From contig ONIP01000002.1 in NCBI GenBank assembly GCA_900317955.1, positions 1 to 64,000 of the forward strand: 64,000 bases of DNA. The letters are read 5' to 3'. Below, piece by piece: positions 8,805 through 17,800 of this stretch. The position numbers and the translations under genes are program-made. The notes beneath the pieces are model-generated. The model worked only from the letters and a program-made list of their open reading frames with translations. It was not told the DNA's origin and searched no databases. The number at the start of each line of letters is the position of its first letter. The stretch's first letter is position 1. This DNA is from an uncultured Bacteroidales bacterium (GTDB taxonomy: Bacteria; Bacteroidota; Bacteroidia; Bacteroidales; P3).

Positions 8805-9230
8805 ATGAAAAAATTAATCTTGACCTTTTTGACATTGGTTGTGGTGGGAAGCAGCCTCTATGCCTGCGACAGAAAAAAAGAAATTGACCCTGCACAGCTT
8901 CCAAAAGCCGCCACGGAACTAATTCAAAAGCACTGGCCTTCGTGCGTAATTGACTTCGCCTTTATCGATGGACGGGAATATGAAGTTCTCCTTAGCGACG
9001 GCACCATGATTGAATTCGACTCCAAAGGCGTTTGGAAAGAAATGAAATGTACCGACGGCCTACCAGTAACCCTTGTGCCGGGAAACATCACACGCTATGT
9101 CGTGAACCGATTCCCCAAACAATTAATCATCAAATGTGAGAAGATGCGCGGCGGCTATGAGGTGAAACTGACCAACGGACTTGAAATACAGTTCGACATG
9201 CAAGGCCGCGTCACCCACGTCGACGACTAA
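8805..9230 (+). CDS. PepSY-like lipoprotein
   Basis: 141 residues. Start set at MKKLILTFLTLVVVGSS, which leads into the lipobox LYAC, so the protein is a lipoprotein acylated at that Cys. The rest contains two similar units (WPSCVIDFAFIDGREYEVLLSDGTMIEFDSKG and a second ending GLEIQFDMQGRV), the pattern of the PepSY-like (BLIP-like) domains common in Bacteroidota. Their role is unknown; inhibition or ligand binding in the periplasm is an inference. It lies 35 bases after pyrC and is followed by a strong terminator, so it closes this operon. Confidence 0.7.
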   Translation: MKKLILTFLTLVVVGSSLYACDRKKEIDPAQLPKAATELIQKHWPSCVIDFAFIDGREYEVLLSDGTMIEFDSKGVWKEMKCTDGLPVTLVPGNITRYVVNRFPKQLIIKCEKMRGGYEVKLTNGLEIQFDMQGRVTHVDD

Positions 9231-9253
9231 TCTGAATGCACATATTGTGCTAC

Positions 9254-9305
9254 TGCGTTATTGTGTAACGGCAACACGCTTACACAATAACGCAATTCTT
9301 TTTTA
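9254..9305 (+). terminator. Strong rho-independent terminator after the pyrC operon
   Basis: A perfect 15-bp stem, 9254-9268 with 9280-9294 (TGCGTTATTGTGTAA and its complement), an 11-base loop and a T-rich tail. Confidence 0.85.
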
Positions 9306-9465
9306 TAACAGTTAACACAGCTTACCTGCTTACTCCGACAAAGCAAAGATAACTATAATACATTGGTGTCCAACAAAAAGGAATCAAATCATTAGTAAGT
9401 ATTATAATATCAAAAATATATGTAATGCGTTAATTTAGTGTTCCGAAGGCACACAATCCTATTAT

Positions 9466-9563
9466 CCCCACACTTCACACCTACGGTGTTTAGTGTGGGG
9501 AAATTGTACCCATCCCCATGCGCGTCGAAGATAATCGCTCTCGAAATCGGATTAATAGAGCCC
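9466..9563. repeat. Hairpin-rich intergenic element, copy 2
   Basis: A two-part hairpin (CCCCACACT/AGTGTGGGG enclosing ACACC/GGTGT with a 3-base loop, 9466-9500) is followed by ATTAATAGAGCCC (9551-9563) and ATCTTA. The end motif is identical to that of the element at 5092-5182. No T-run follows the hairpin, so it is not an obvious terminator. The rest of the 9231-9715 gap holds the pyrC-operon terminator and the lysozyme promoter. Confidence 0.45.
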
Positions 9564-9669
9564 ATCTTAATACATTCCAGTACAACATCTAAGTGCTTTC
9601 AAAGCCCGAGAATATGTGGGATTTTATTTATTTTTCTTAAAAAACCCATTCTATATCGAAAAAAAAATG

Positions 9670-9677
9670 TATTTTTG
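9670..9677 (+). promoter_or_regulatory. Bacteroidota -7 box (TATTTTTG) of the lysozyme gene
   Basis: TATTTTTG followed by C, 38 bases before the ATG at 9716. Confidence 0.65.
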
Positions 9678-9715
9678 CAAATCAATAAACAATTACAAAC
9701 CTAAAACATATAGCC

Positions 9716-10276
9716 ATGACAGAAAAAGGACTTGAACTTATTAAGTATTTCGAGGGCTGCAGACTTAATGCATACAAATGCCCCGCTGGTGTTTGGACTA
9801 TAGGCTACGGTGCCACACGCTATGCCGACGGAACAAAAGTAAAAGAAGGCGATAAACTCAAATCAAAGGAAGAGGCAGTAGAATTGCTGAAAGTTATGAT
9901 TAAATCATACGAAAACTCTGTCGACAAACTGGTCACCAGCAAAATCAACCCCTTTCAGAGAGATGCTTTAACATCTTTTACTTACAACTTAGGTGCCATG
10001 AACCTGGGGAAATCAACTCTATTGAAAAAGGTCAACAGAAACCCTGACGACCCAACCATAAAAGATGAATTCGCCAAATGGGTACACAGTGGCAAAAAAG
10101 TCCTGAAAGGATTAGTAAACAGACGCAACGCTGAAATAGAGTTGTATTATTCAAATTGGGAAGCGACGCTTCCCCATTACGATGGTACCGTACCCATGGG
10201 GCCTTTCAACACGTCAAAAGACCCTCAAGCCAATATAACTTGGCTGCACAAATACGAGCCATTCAAAGAGGAATAA
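9716..10276 (+). CDS. Phage-type lysozyme (GH24 endolysin family)
   Basis: 186 residues. A muramidase that cuts the MurNAc-GlcNAc bond of peptidoglycan. The N-terminus carries Glu13 (YFEG), then Cys22 and Thr28 (WTIGYG), i.e. the E-8-(D/C)-5-T spacing of phage endolysins, with Cys in place of Asp as in P1-type lysozymes. NPFQRDALTSFTYNLG is the usual second conserved block. No signal peptide or SAR helix is visible, so export would need a holin or lysis. About 35 residues at the C-terminus (from the YYSNWEA region) extend past the core. There are no other phage genes nearby; it has its own promoter and terminator, which suggests a retained cellular gene rather than a prophage remnant. Confidence 0.85.
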   Translation: MTEKGLELIKYFEGCRLNAYKCPAGVWTIGYGATRYADGTKVKEGDKLKSKEEAVELLKVMIKSYENSVDKLVTSKINPFQRDALTSFTYNLGAMNLGKSTLLKKVNRNPDDPTIKDEFAKWVHSGKKVLKGLVNRRNAEIELYYSNWEATLPHYDGTVPMGPFNTSKDPQANITWLHKYEPFKEE

Positions 10277-10297
10277 CCACCTACGTAACAAGCAAAA

Positions 10298-10334
10298 ACA
10301 AACGAGGGCGTCCCAAAAGACACCCTCGTTTTAT
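10298..10334. terminator. Bidirectional terminator between lysozyme and acyl-CoA synthetase genes
   Basis: AAACGAGGG(C)GTC pairs with GAC(A)CCCTCGTTT with one mismatch and a 6-base loop. A/T runs on both sides let it serve both convergent genes. Confidence 0.75.
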
Positions 10335-10351
10335 TGATAGTAAAAAACAGA

Positions 10352-12424
10352 CTACTTCTCCAAGCGGATGCGGGCATCCACAGCGGTGACGTAGCGAGGA
10401 TTGCCAAGAAGAGGATTGAGGTCCATCTCAGCAATCTCGGGAGCAGCCTGGACAAGAGCACTTACACGTGCAATCTGGTCAGCATAGAGGTCGAGGTTAA
10501 CAGCCTCCTGCCCACGAACACCTTGCAGAATCTTGTATCCACGAAGTTTGGTGAGAGCCTCTTTTGCCTCGGCGGCGCTGATGGGAGCCAGTGCGCTCTG
10601 AACATCCTTTAATACTTCGATAAAGATACCGCCCAGTCCGAAGAAAATCTGATGTCCGAACTTCGGATCCTTGATGGCTCCGATATAAACATCGGTACCG
10701 TCAAGCATGGGGTACATCTCGACAGCGTATGTTTCGGGGATAACAATGAGTCGGTTGAACTCCTTCTCGACGGTGGCGAGATCTTTCACACCGAGAGTAA
10801 CACCGCCCACATCGCTCTTGTGCAGGGGACCGACAACTTTCATCACCAGCGGAACATCCTTGCTGCAACCAACTTCCTTGGCGAAAGCAATGGCATCTTC
10901 AACCTTGGAGACCTCAACGCTCTTCTTGCGACTAATGCCAGCGGCATCAAGCAACTCGTTGTAGTCGGCGATTTCCATATAGCCGTTCTTGCAGCGATCT
11001 ACGGTCTTGCGGATACGAGCCACGTCGATAGCGGGCTGCTCCACATTCTCAGGCTGAGGTTTGGGGGTGTTGTAAACCTTGCAGATAGCATTTCCAAGGA
11101 CACATTCTTCGGGGAAGTTGATGTTGCCACGGTCGATGAACTCCTGAATCTCGTCTTTCACGTTGATGATGGAAGGAAGAACAGGGAATATGGGCTTCTT
11201 ACAGGTCTTCATCTTCTCGTCGAGGAGAGCGTAAACCTCGCGGTTGGAGAACAATCCCGGCGAGCCGAAGATAACCACCGAAAAGTCGATGTCGGTGTAC
11301 TCGTTCTCCACAGTGTCAATAATGTAGCCAAGTTGCTCAGCGGTACCAGTGGCGAGGAAGTCGATGGGGTTGCCCACTGAAGAGCCGCCAAAGAGTTTTT
11401 CGAGCAGTGCGGGGCTGGCGGGGTGTTCTTTCAAGCTAGGCACCTCAATGCCGTTGTTGCTCAGAACGTCGGTCAGCATAACTGCGGGGCCACCAGCGTG
11501 GGTGATTACAGCACAACGGTTGCCTTTGATTTCAGGATACATGAATACACCGCAAACAGTGGTCAGTTCCTGACGGTTCTGGCAACGGACGATACCAGCC
11601 TTACGGAACAAAGCATCGACAGCTGCGTCATTCGTAGCCAAGGCTCCAGTGTGGCTCGAAGCGGCGCGGCTACCGGCAGCACTGCCACCGCTCTTAATAG
11701 CAGCGATATGGCAGCCCTTATTAATAAGGCTACGGCTGTGTTTGAGCAGACGCTGCGGGTCTCCTACTTTTTCCATATAGAGCATGATGACATGGCTCGA
11801 CTTTTCGGGGTCGAAAGTCTCGTCCAAATGCTCCAACACGTCCTCAATACCAAGCTGGGCGCTGTTACCTACAGCCCAAACACTATTAAACTTTAGGCCA
11901 TTGGTCATGCCGTATTCCTTAATGAACACAGCGGTAGCACCCGAACCAGTAATGAAGTCCACGCCTTTGGGGTCAAGTTTGGGAATGGGGGTGTCAAAGC
12001 AACCACTATAGTTGGTGTTAAGGAAGCCTGTACAGTTAGGTCCAATCAATGAACCGCCCACAGCATTGATACTGTCAACAATATGCTTCTCGATAGCAGC
12101 ACCTTCAGCATTCTCTTCAGAGAAACCGGCACTCACAATGATAAATCCCTTGGTGCCTTTCTGCTGCGTCAACACGTCAACGGTCTGGGCGCAGAACTTG
12201 GCAGCAATGCAAAGGATAGCGCAATCAACCTGCGGAAGGTCTTCAACCTTAGCGTAGCACTTAATGCCTTGCACTTCGGTCTCTTTGGGGTTGACAGCGT
12301 ACACGGGACCGCTGAAACTACTCTCCAAGAGATTTTTTAACGCCTTTCCACCAGGCTTGTGTATGTCGCTTGAAGCACCGCAGATAACAATGCTGCGAGG
12401 GTTTAAAAGTTCTTTTGCAATCAT
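10352..12424 (-). CDS. ADP-forming acetyl/acyl-CoA synthetase (fused alpha-beta)
   Basis: 690 residues. Converts acyl-CoA + ADP + Pi to the acid + CoA + ATP, a substrate-level phosphorylation step in acetate or branched-acid formation. The N-terminal half has the CoA-binding Rossmann domain (VICGASSD, GPNCTGF) and the ligase-CoA domains with the phospho-acceptor His258 (SSHTGALATND); the C-terminal ~230 residues are an ATP-grasp domain (GVTLGVKDLATVEKEF, VGGVTLG, MDLNPL). The fused alpha-beta order matches the bacterial/archaeal NDP-forming family. It follows pepD by 109 bases on the same strand and may share its transcript. Which acyl-CoA is preferred cannot be read. Confidence 0.9.
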   Translation of the reverse strand: MIAKELLNPRSIVICGASSDIHKPGGKALKNLLESSFSGPVYAVNPKETEVQGIKCYAKVEDLPQVDCAILCIAAKFCAQTVDVLTQQKGTKGFIIVSAGFSEENAEGAAIEKHIVDSINAVGGSLIGPNCTGFLNTNYSGCFDTPIPKLDPKGVDFITGSGATAVFIKEYGMTNGLKFNSVWAVGNSAQLGIEDVLEHLDETFDPEKSSHVIMLYMEKVGDPQRLLKHSRSLINKGCHIAAIKSGGSAAGSRAASSHTGALATNDAAVDALFRKAGIVRCQNRQELTTVCGVFMYPEIKGNRCAVITHAGGPAVMLTDVLSNNGIEVPSLKEHPASPALLEKLFGGSSVGNPIDFLATGTAEQLGYIIDTVENEYTDIDFSVVIFGSPGLFSNREVYALLDEKMKTCKKPIFPVLPSIINVKDEIQEFIDRGNINFPEECVLGNAICKVYNTPKPQPENVEQPAIDVARIRKTVDRCKNGYMEIADYNELLDAAGISRKKSVEVSKVEDAIAFAKEVGCSKDVPLVMKVVGPLHKSDVGGVTLGVKDLATVEKEFNRLIVIPETYAVEMYPMLDGTDVYIGAIKDPKFGHQIFFGLGGIFIEVLKDVQSALAPISAAEAKEALTKLRGYKILQGVRGQEAVNLDLYADQIARVSALVQAAPEIAEMDLNPLLGNPRYVTAVDARIRLEK

Positions 12425-12467
12425 TTCTGTTGTTTTAAGTTATTATTTTAGAAGTTTTAAAAGAAAC

Positions 12468-12497
12468 GTAGGCATTCCTATTGTAGGCATTCCTATT
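12468..12497. repeat. Exact 15-bp tandem duplication
   Basis: GTAGGCATTCCTATT occurs twice back to back (12468-12482 and 12483-12497) between pepD and the acyl-CoA synthetase gene. Confidence 0.8.
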
Positions 12498-12533
12498 ATT
12501 TCTTGAAAAATCCTATTTCTTCCGTAAGAAAAA

Positions 12534-13988
12534 TTATTTTACTTTGGGCATGGCGGCAAGAGCGGCAACCAGATAATCGAAAAACTTCTTACTGCTCTCG
12601 ATATTGGCGCGCTCGTCAGGGCTGTGGGGGCTGTTCAATGTGGGACCGAACGAAATCATTTCCATGTCGGGATATTTACCACCGAGCAGTCCGCACTCAA
12701 GACCAGCGTGTATAGCAACCACGGCAGGCTCCTTGCCATAAAGTTTCTTGTAGGTCTGTTTCATGGTTTTGAGAAGTCCGCTTTCCATGTTGGGTTTCCA
12801 TCCGGGATAAGCACCGGTCAACTGGCACTTGCCACCTGCCAATTCTGCCAAGCACACCAAACGTTCTGCAAGAGCATCCTTGGCCGAGTCAACTGAACTG
12901 CGCAGCAAAGCTTTGATGGTAAAGTTCTTGCCGTTGGTATTCATGATGGCCAGGTTGAGGGAGGTCTCTACAAGGCCTTCCATATCCTTGCTCATACGGA
13001 TAACACCATTGGGAGCAATCATAACTGTGTTGATAATCTTCTGGGTATCAGCCTCAGTAATAACCTTGGGATACATGCGTACGGGCTCCAGTTTCATAAA
13101 GAAATCGGGTTCCACACGACCAATTTCTTTCTTCACCCAGCCGGCAACCTTTTCAAGTTCAGCCACGATGCACTCTTTGTGTGCCTTCGGCATGGCAAAG
13201 GTAATCATAGCGTCACGCGGGATTGCATTACGCATATTGCCGCCATCCACGTTGATGAGACGGATGCCACAATCGGCGACCCAACGGATGTGACGGAACA
13301 ACAGTTTGTTGGCGTTGGCACGACCGGTATTAATTTCCATACCGCTGTGGCCACCCTTCAGACCGCCAATAATCAGACGCATGGCACAATAGTCCTTGGG
13401 AGCAGCTTCGGTGGCGTAAGGAATTGTGATGGTGGCATCGATACCGCCAGCACATCCAACATACAGTTCACCTTCAGTTTCGCTGTCAAGATTCAGAAGG
13501 TATTGTCCTTTCAGTTCACCACGTTTCAAACCGAAAGCACCTGTCATACCGGTTTCTTCGTCGGTGGTGATAAGAGCCTCGATAGGACCGTGCTTGATGG
13601 TCTTGCTTTCCAGCACAGCCATGGCGGCAGCTACTCCAAGACCGTCGTCGGCACCAAGGGTGGTGTCGCAAGCATACACCCATCCGTCCACAATCTTGGT
13701 CTCAATGGGGTCTTTCAGAAAGTCGTGTTCCTTACCTGCACGAGCCTGCGGAACCATGTCCATGTGAGCCTGCAGCACTACAGGGCATACATTCTCCATC
13801 CCCGGAGTGGCGGGTTTGCTCATTATGATGTTGCCGACTTTGTCCACGCGGCACTCAATATTACGTTCTTTTGCCCAATTCACGAGGTATTCGCGCACTA
13901 CCTCTTCATGCTTCGAGGGGCGGGGGCAACGAGTGAGGTTGTAGAAATTACCCCACAATTCTTTTGGTTCTAAATCTTTAATTGTCAT
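12534..13988 (-). CDS. pepD: Aminoacyl-histidine dipeptidase (M20 family)
   Basis: 484 residues, cytosolic zinc dipeptidase that cleaves Xaa-His dipeptides (carnosinase-type PepD). Visible metal-site motifs in order: QAHMDMVPQ, DDGLG, TTDEETGMTG, LNLDSETEG and the C-terminal SPHSPDERANI. The catalytic domain is interrupted by the usual dimerisation domain around residues 200-390. The start is set at MTIKDLEPKELW, which matches the family N-terminus and lies downstream of the promoter; a longer frame adds a short unlikely leader. Confidence 0.93.
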   Translation of the reverse strand: MTIKDLEPKELWGNFYNLTRCPRPSKHEEVVREYLVNWAKERNIECRVDKVGNIIMSKPATPGMENVCPVVLQAHMDMVPQARAGKEHDFLKDPIETKIVDGWVYACDTTLGADDGLGVAAAMAVLESKTIKHGPIEALITTDEETGMTGAFGLKRGELKGQYLLNLDSETEGELYVGCAGGIDATITIPYATEAAPKDYCAMRLIIGGLKGGHSGMEINTGRANANKLLFRHIRWVADCGIRLINVDGGNMRNAIPRDAMITFAMPKAHKECIVAELEKVAGWVKKEIGRVEPDFFMKLEPVRMYPKVITEADTQKIINTVMIAPNGVIRMSKDMEGLVETSLNLAIMNTNGKNFTIKALLRSSVDSAKDALAERLVCLAELAGGKCQLTGAYPGWKPNMESGLLKTMKQTYKKLYGKEPAVVAIHAGLECGLLGGKYPDMEMISFGPTLNSPHSPDERANIESSKKFFDYLVAALAAMPKVK

Positions 13989-14024
13989 AATATTAATGTT
14001 TATTATATTATTCAATGCTGTCTG

Positions 14025-14032
14025 CGAAGATA
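14025..14032 (-). promoter_or_regulatory. Imperfect Bacteroidota -7 box (TATCTTCG) of pepD
   Basis: TATCTTCG differs from TAnnTTTG at one position, 36 bases before the ATG at 13988, and is divergent from the box at 14076-14083. Confidence 0.45.
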
Positions 14033-14075
14033 CGAATATTTTTTGAATTATTTGTTAAAATGCAGAAAAAAGTTG

Positions 14076-14083
14076 TATTTTTG
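14076..14083 (+). promoter_or_regulatory. Bacteroidota -7 box (TATTTTTG) of the PflX-like gene
   Basis: TATTTTTG followed by C; the ATG at 14088 lies only 4 bases on, implying a leaderless or near-leaderless message. Confidence 0.65.
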
Positions 14084-14087
14084 CATC

Positions 14088-15014
14088 ATGAAATGCACCA
14101 ATTGTCCACGACAATGTACCACCAACCGTTTTGCCAACGGCTCTGATAATACACTACTTGGCTTCTGCAACGCCCCGGCCCAACCCGAGGCTTCCGCTAT
14201 CTGTATTCACCACGGCGAAGAACCTCCCATCAGCGGCCAGCGCGGCATCTGCAATATTTTCTTCTCCCATTGCAACCTTCAGTGCATCTTTTGCCAAAAT
14301 CGTGACATCAGTCGCTCCACCCTCGCTTCCGATCCGCCCTACAAAGGCGTCAAGGCCATCGTCGACCGCGTCGCCGAGATTCTTCCCTCCACCGAGAACA
14401 TAGTTGGCTTTGTCAGCCCCTCCCACTACGCTGACAGCATCCCTGTCATCGTCGAGGAACTGCACCGACGTAACCTCTTCCCCACCACAGTCTACAACAC
14501 CGGCGGCTACGACAGCGTCGAAACCCTTCGCAACCTCGCCCCCTATATCGACATCTACCTGCCCGATTTTAAATATGCCGACCCTCAGCTGGCACTGCGC
14601 TACAGCCACGCCGCCGACTATCCCTCCGTGGCTCTTGCCGCCCTCCGCGAGATGTACTATCAAAAAGGCTCCGCCCTCCCCACCGACGATAACGGCATAG
14701 CCTACCGCGGCATTATCGTGCGCCACCTCGTCCTCCCTGGACAGGTACAAAACAGCATCGACGTGCTTAATACCCTGGCCGACCTCTCCACATCGCTCCA
14801 TATTGCTCTCATGGCTCAATATTTTCCGCCATGCAACAACCTCCCCGACCAACTGAACCGTACCCTCACCCCTGCCGAATACGAGCAAGTCACCAATCAT
14901 TTCTATTCAACAGGTCTTCACCGAGGTTGGGTTCAAGACCTTGAAGCCCAAGCCTGCTATCGCCCCGACTTTTCCGCTCCCGATCCTTTCAATCCTCAAA
15001 TTCAAATACCATAA
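14088..15014 (+). CDS. Radical SAM protein, PflX / pyruvate formate-lyase activase-like
   Basis: 308 residues. The 4Fe-4S/SAM motif is Cys62-x3-Cys66-x2-Cys69 (SHCNLQCIFCQN), preceded by a Cys-rich N-terminus (MKCTNCPRQC) and QRGICNIFFS, the hallmark of the COG1313 PflX group. GFVSPSHYADSI and VYNTGGYDS follow as in that group. The glycyl-radical substrate, if any, is not in this window and the family's real substrate is not known. Start at MKCTN is fixed by the promoter 4 bases upstream. An IPExxxVDY-like gene follows 6 bases later. Confidence 0.85.
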   Translation: MKCTNCPRQCTTNRFANGSDNTLLGFCNAPAQPEASAICIHHGEEPPISGQRGICNIFFSHCNLQCIFCQNRDISRSTLASDPPYKGVKAIVDRVAEILPSTENIVGFVSPSHYADSIPVIVEELHRRNLFPTTVYNTGGYDSVETLRNLAPYIDIYLPDFKYADPQLALRYSHAADYPSVALAALREMYYQKGSALPTDDNGIAYRGIIVRHLVLPGQVQNSIDVLNTLADLSTSLHIALMAQYFPPCNNLPDQLNRTLTPAEYEQVTNHFYSTGLHRGWVQDLEAQACYRPDFSAPDPFNPQIQIP

Positions 15015-15020
15015 CCGACT

Positions 15021-15623
15021 ATGCACTCATCCCAACGTTATCTCGACAATCCGCTCTTCTCCTTCAAAGAGACCGCCATCGTCATGTTCAATACCCAACT
15101 CACCAATTGCGAGTTCGCCACGGCTCTTAACCAAGCCTACAGGCTCTCGCTCACACGCATCGACGACCTCGTAGTAGGCATCACCTCCTACCCTTGCTTC
15201 ATATTCCACCATAACGACTTGCACCTTTCATACGTCTTGCTTGAACATCCCGCCGACGCGCCTGCCTCCGCCCCATTCGACTATTACGAGAAAATGCTCC
15301 TCATACGTGGTATCGACGCCTGGGCCTTCCAACAAAAAATCTACGAAGACCTCTCCATCCAGCAACCAGAACCCCCTTCCGACGAACTCTTGCTCCACCA
15401 CAACTGGGTTCTTGCCAACCAACTGCGCGAAGGCGTTTTCGAAACGGCAACATTCAACCTCTCAGGCAACAACCGCTCCCCTGTCACCTCTCTCCATCTG
15501 GGTCCAGAAGACACCATGCCCAAGCGACTGCACACCTATCTCGACAAACTGCAACTATTCCTCAGAGAGGTTTTCACCCTCTTCGAATGCCATCTCAGCA
15601 ACCCCGAAGAATATACTATCTGA
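15021..15623 (+). CDS. IPExxxVDY-family-like hypothetical protein
   Basis: 200 residues, no signal peptide, acidic. The order LNQAYRLSLTRIDDL, a YPCFIFHHN strand, an FDYYEKMLLIRG segment and amphipathic helices fits the layout of the small Bacteroidota IPExxxVDY family, though the signature itself is degenerate. Function unknown. It is cotranscribed with the PflX-like gene (6-base gap); a following TATCTTTG box starts the next unit. Confidence 0.4.
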   Translation: MHSSQRYLDNPLFSFKETAIVMFNTQLTNCEFATALNQAYRLSLTRIDDLVVGITSYPCFIFHHNDLHLSYVLLEHPADAPASAPFDYYEKMLLIRGIDAWAFQQKIYEDLSIQQPEPPSDELLLHHNWVLANQLREGVFETATFNLSGNNRSPVTSLHLGPEDTMPKRLHTYLDKLQLFLREVFTLFECHLSNPEEYTI

Positions 15624-15665
15624 CATTTTTTTACACTATTCGCAAAGGTTCTCCGTAAAAAGTTG

Positions 15666-15673
15666 TATCTTTG
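15666..15673 (+). promoter_or_regulatory. Bacteroidota -7 box (TATCTTTG) of the PgpH-like operon
   Basis: TATCTTTG followed by C, 57 bases before the ATG at 15731. Confidence 0.65.
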
Positions 15674-15730
15674 CATTTTTAAATCCAACAGGCAATCAAC
15701 GCCTAAACATAACGTAAAAGCATAACACTC

Positions 15731-17743
15731 ATGCAACTGAAGAATATAATCTTTGCCACTGTCAAGCACCTGCCGCTGCTGACCAAACTGCTACTCATGC
15801 TTGTCACCTCCGCTCTAATTCCACTCATGTTCCCAAGCTCCGGCCATGGAAACCACTACGACTATGCCCAAGGCAGCATCTGGCGTAACGACGACCTCGT
15901 TGCCCCCTTCGACTTCCCCGTGCAAAGAACCCCTGCCGAAATCGAACAGCAAACCAACAAAGCCAAAGCCGAACTAACCCTCTACTACCACATCGACCCC
16001 TCCGCCCACAACCGCGCCACCGAACAACTCTCCCTCTTGGCTCAAAACCACAAAGAACTAAACCTCCGCGCCTTGCGCAAAACTATCGACAGCATCTACT
16101 CTATCGGCTACATCGAAACTCCTAGCGACATCCCCGACTTCGAACACCACACCCTCATACTCCTCGACGGCAACATCGGCTCTGAGCATACTGTGGCCGA
16201 CTACATCAACACCATCGACATAACCAACCGTCTCCTTCGCGACAGCATTCTCGTACCTAACATCATCTACGACGCCAACCGCACCCAACTCGAACTCGAC
16301 TCCCGCATCTCCCAGCTTACCACCTCCGCCGGTGTCGTCAAACAAGGGCAGCGCATCGTCGCCAAAGGCGAGACCGTCTCTGCCGAAACTGCCCGCATCA
16401 TCGCATCACTCGAACGCGAAAACGACAACCTCTTCCTACAGAATTATCACCCCCTCGGCCGTTACGCTGGTCAACTCATGCTTTGCATCATCGCCTTCAT
16501 CGCACTTTACATGTTCCTTAAAAATACGCGCCACCCCATACTCGACGACAACCGCCGTGTCACCTTCGTCATGGTGCTTGTGCTGTTCATGTCCGCCCTC
16601 ACTGCCCTCGTCTCCAACCAAAGCCCCGACCTCGTCCTTATTGTTCCGCTCTGCATTGTCCCAATTATGATGCGCGTCTTCTTCGACATGCGCGTCGCCC
16701 TCTACGTCCATGTAACCACCATCATCATCCTGGCCAACATGGTCCCCAACCCATTCGAATTCATCTTCTACCAACTCATTGCCGGCATGATGTCCATCGT
16801 CGCCGTCCGCAACTTCGAGAACCGTAGCAAATTCTTCCTCGTCAGTGGCGTCATATTCCTATCCTACGCACTCATCTATACCTTTGGTGTCCTCAGTCAG
16901 GAAAGCACTCTCAACGGCATCACCGCCGGACGCTACCTCGTCTTCTTCTTCAACGCACTCCTCACCCTCCTTTCCTACCCCCTCATCTACCTCTTTGAGC
17001 GCGCCTTCGGACTCACCACCAACCTCACCCTCATGGAGCTTTCCTCCACCAACAACCCTGCTCTCCGCGAACTCTCCCGCAACGCTCCTGGAACCTTCCA
17101 GCATGCCATGCAGGTGGCCAATATCAGCGAAGATCTCATCAACGAGATTGGAGGCAACGCCCTCCTTGCCAAAGTTGGGGCACTCTACCACGACATCGGC
17201 AAAGTCGAAGCACCCCTCTACTTCACCGAAAACCAGAACGGCGGTTTCAACCCCCACGACGAACTCGACTACCGCGAAAGTGCCTCCATCATCATCCAGC
17301 ACGTCCGCTCAGGTCTCGAGCTGGCCAAAAAATACCACCTCCCGCCTTCGGTTCAGGACTTTATCCGCACACACCACGGCACCACCGTCACCGGCTACTT
17401 CTACGCCAAACAGGTCAACGAGCATCCCGACGAGCCCCTCAACATCGCTGACTTCCAATACCCTGGTCCCACCCCCTACTCCCGCGAAACTGCCGTCGTC
17501 ATGATTGTCGACAGCGTCGAAGCCGCCTGCAAGAGTCTCAAAGACCACGACAGCCAATCCATCAACCAACTCGTTGACCGCATCGTCGACAGCAAAATCA
17601 GCCAAAACCAATTGGAAAACTGCAACCTCACCTTCGGCGACATCACCCGCATCCGCAAAATGCTCAAAACCAAAATGCTCAGCATCTACCATGCCCGCAT
17701 TTCCTATCCTGTGGTCAACACCCCCTCCAACGAATCCCACTAA
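15731..17743 (+). CDS. 7TMR-HDED / PgpH-type HD phosphohydrolase
   Basis: 670 residues. Architecture in order: an N-terminal membrane helix, an extracytoplasmic domain (to ~residue 235, helical with a beta part), seven membrane helices (~240-440), and a cytosolic HD domain with His487-Asp488 in ALYHDIGKVEAP, plus THHGTT and the downstream Asp of MIVDSVEAACKS. In Firmicutes this architecture (PgpH) hydrolyses cyclic di-AMP; the same activity is inferred here but unproven. It heads a unit with YfhO and GT2 genes. Confidence 0.88.
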   Translation: MQLKNIIFATVKHLPLLTKLLLMLVTSALIPLMFPSSGHGNHYDYAQGSIWRNDDLVAPFDFPVQRTPAEIEQQTNKAKAELTLYYHIDPSAHNRATEQLSLLAQNHKELNLRALRKTIDSIYSIGYIETPSDIPDFEHHTLILLDGNIGSEHTVADYINTIDITNRLLRDSILVPNIIYDANRTQLELDSRISQLTTSAGVVKQGQRIVAKGETVSAETARIIASLERENDNLFLQNYHPLGRYAGQLMLCIIAFIALYMFLKNTRHPILDDNRRVTFVMVLVLFMSALTALVSNQSPDLVLIVPLCIVPIMMRVFFDMRVALYVHVTTIIILANMVPNPFEFIFYQLIAGMMSIVAVRNFENRSKFFLVSGVIFLSYALIYTFGVLSQESTLNGITAGRYLVFFFNALLTLLSYPLIYLFERAFGLTTNLTLMELSSTNNPALRELSRNAPGTFQHAMQVANISEDLINEIGGNALLAKVGALYHDIGKVEAPLYFTENQNGGFNPHDELDYRESASIIIQHVRSGLELAKKYHLPPSVQDFIRTHHGTTVTGYFYAKQVNEHPDEPLNIADFQYPGPTPYSRETAVVMIVDSVEAACKSLKDHDSQSINQLVDRIVDSKISQNQLENCNLTFGDITRIRKMLKTKMLSIYHARISYPVVNTPSNESH

Positions 17744-17800
17744 TTCTCCGCTCTTCCTTCGCCATCACCATCCATCCCCGACAAGAAAAAACGAATCATC

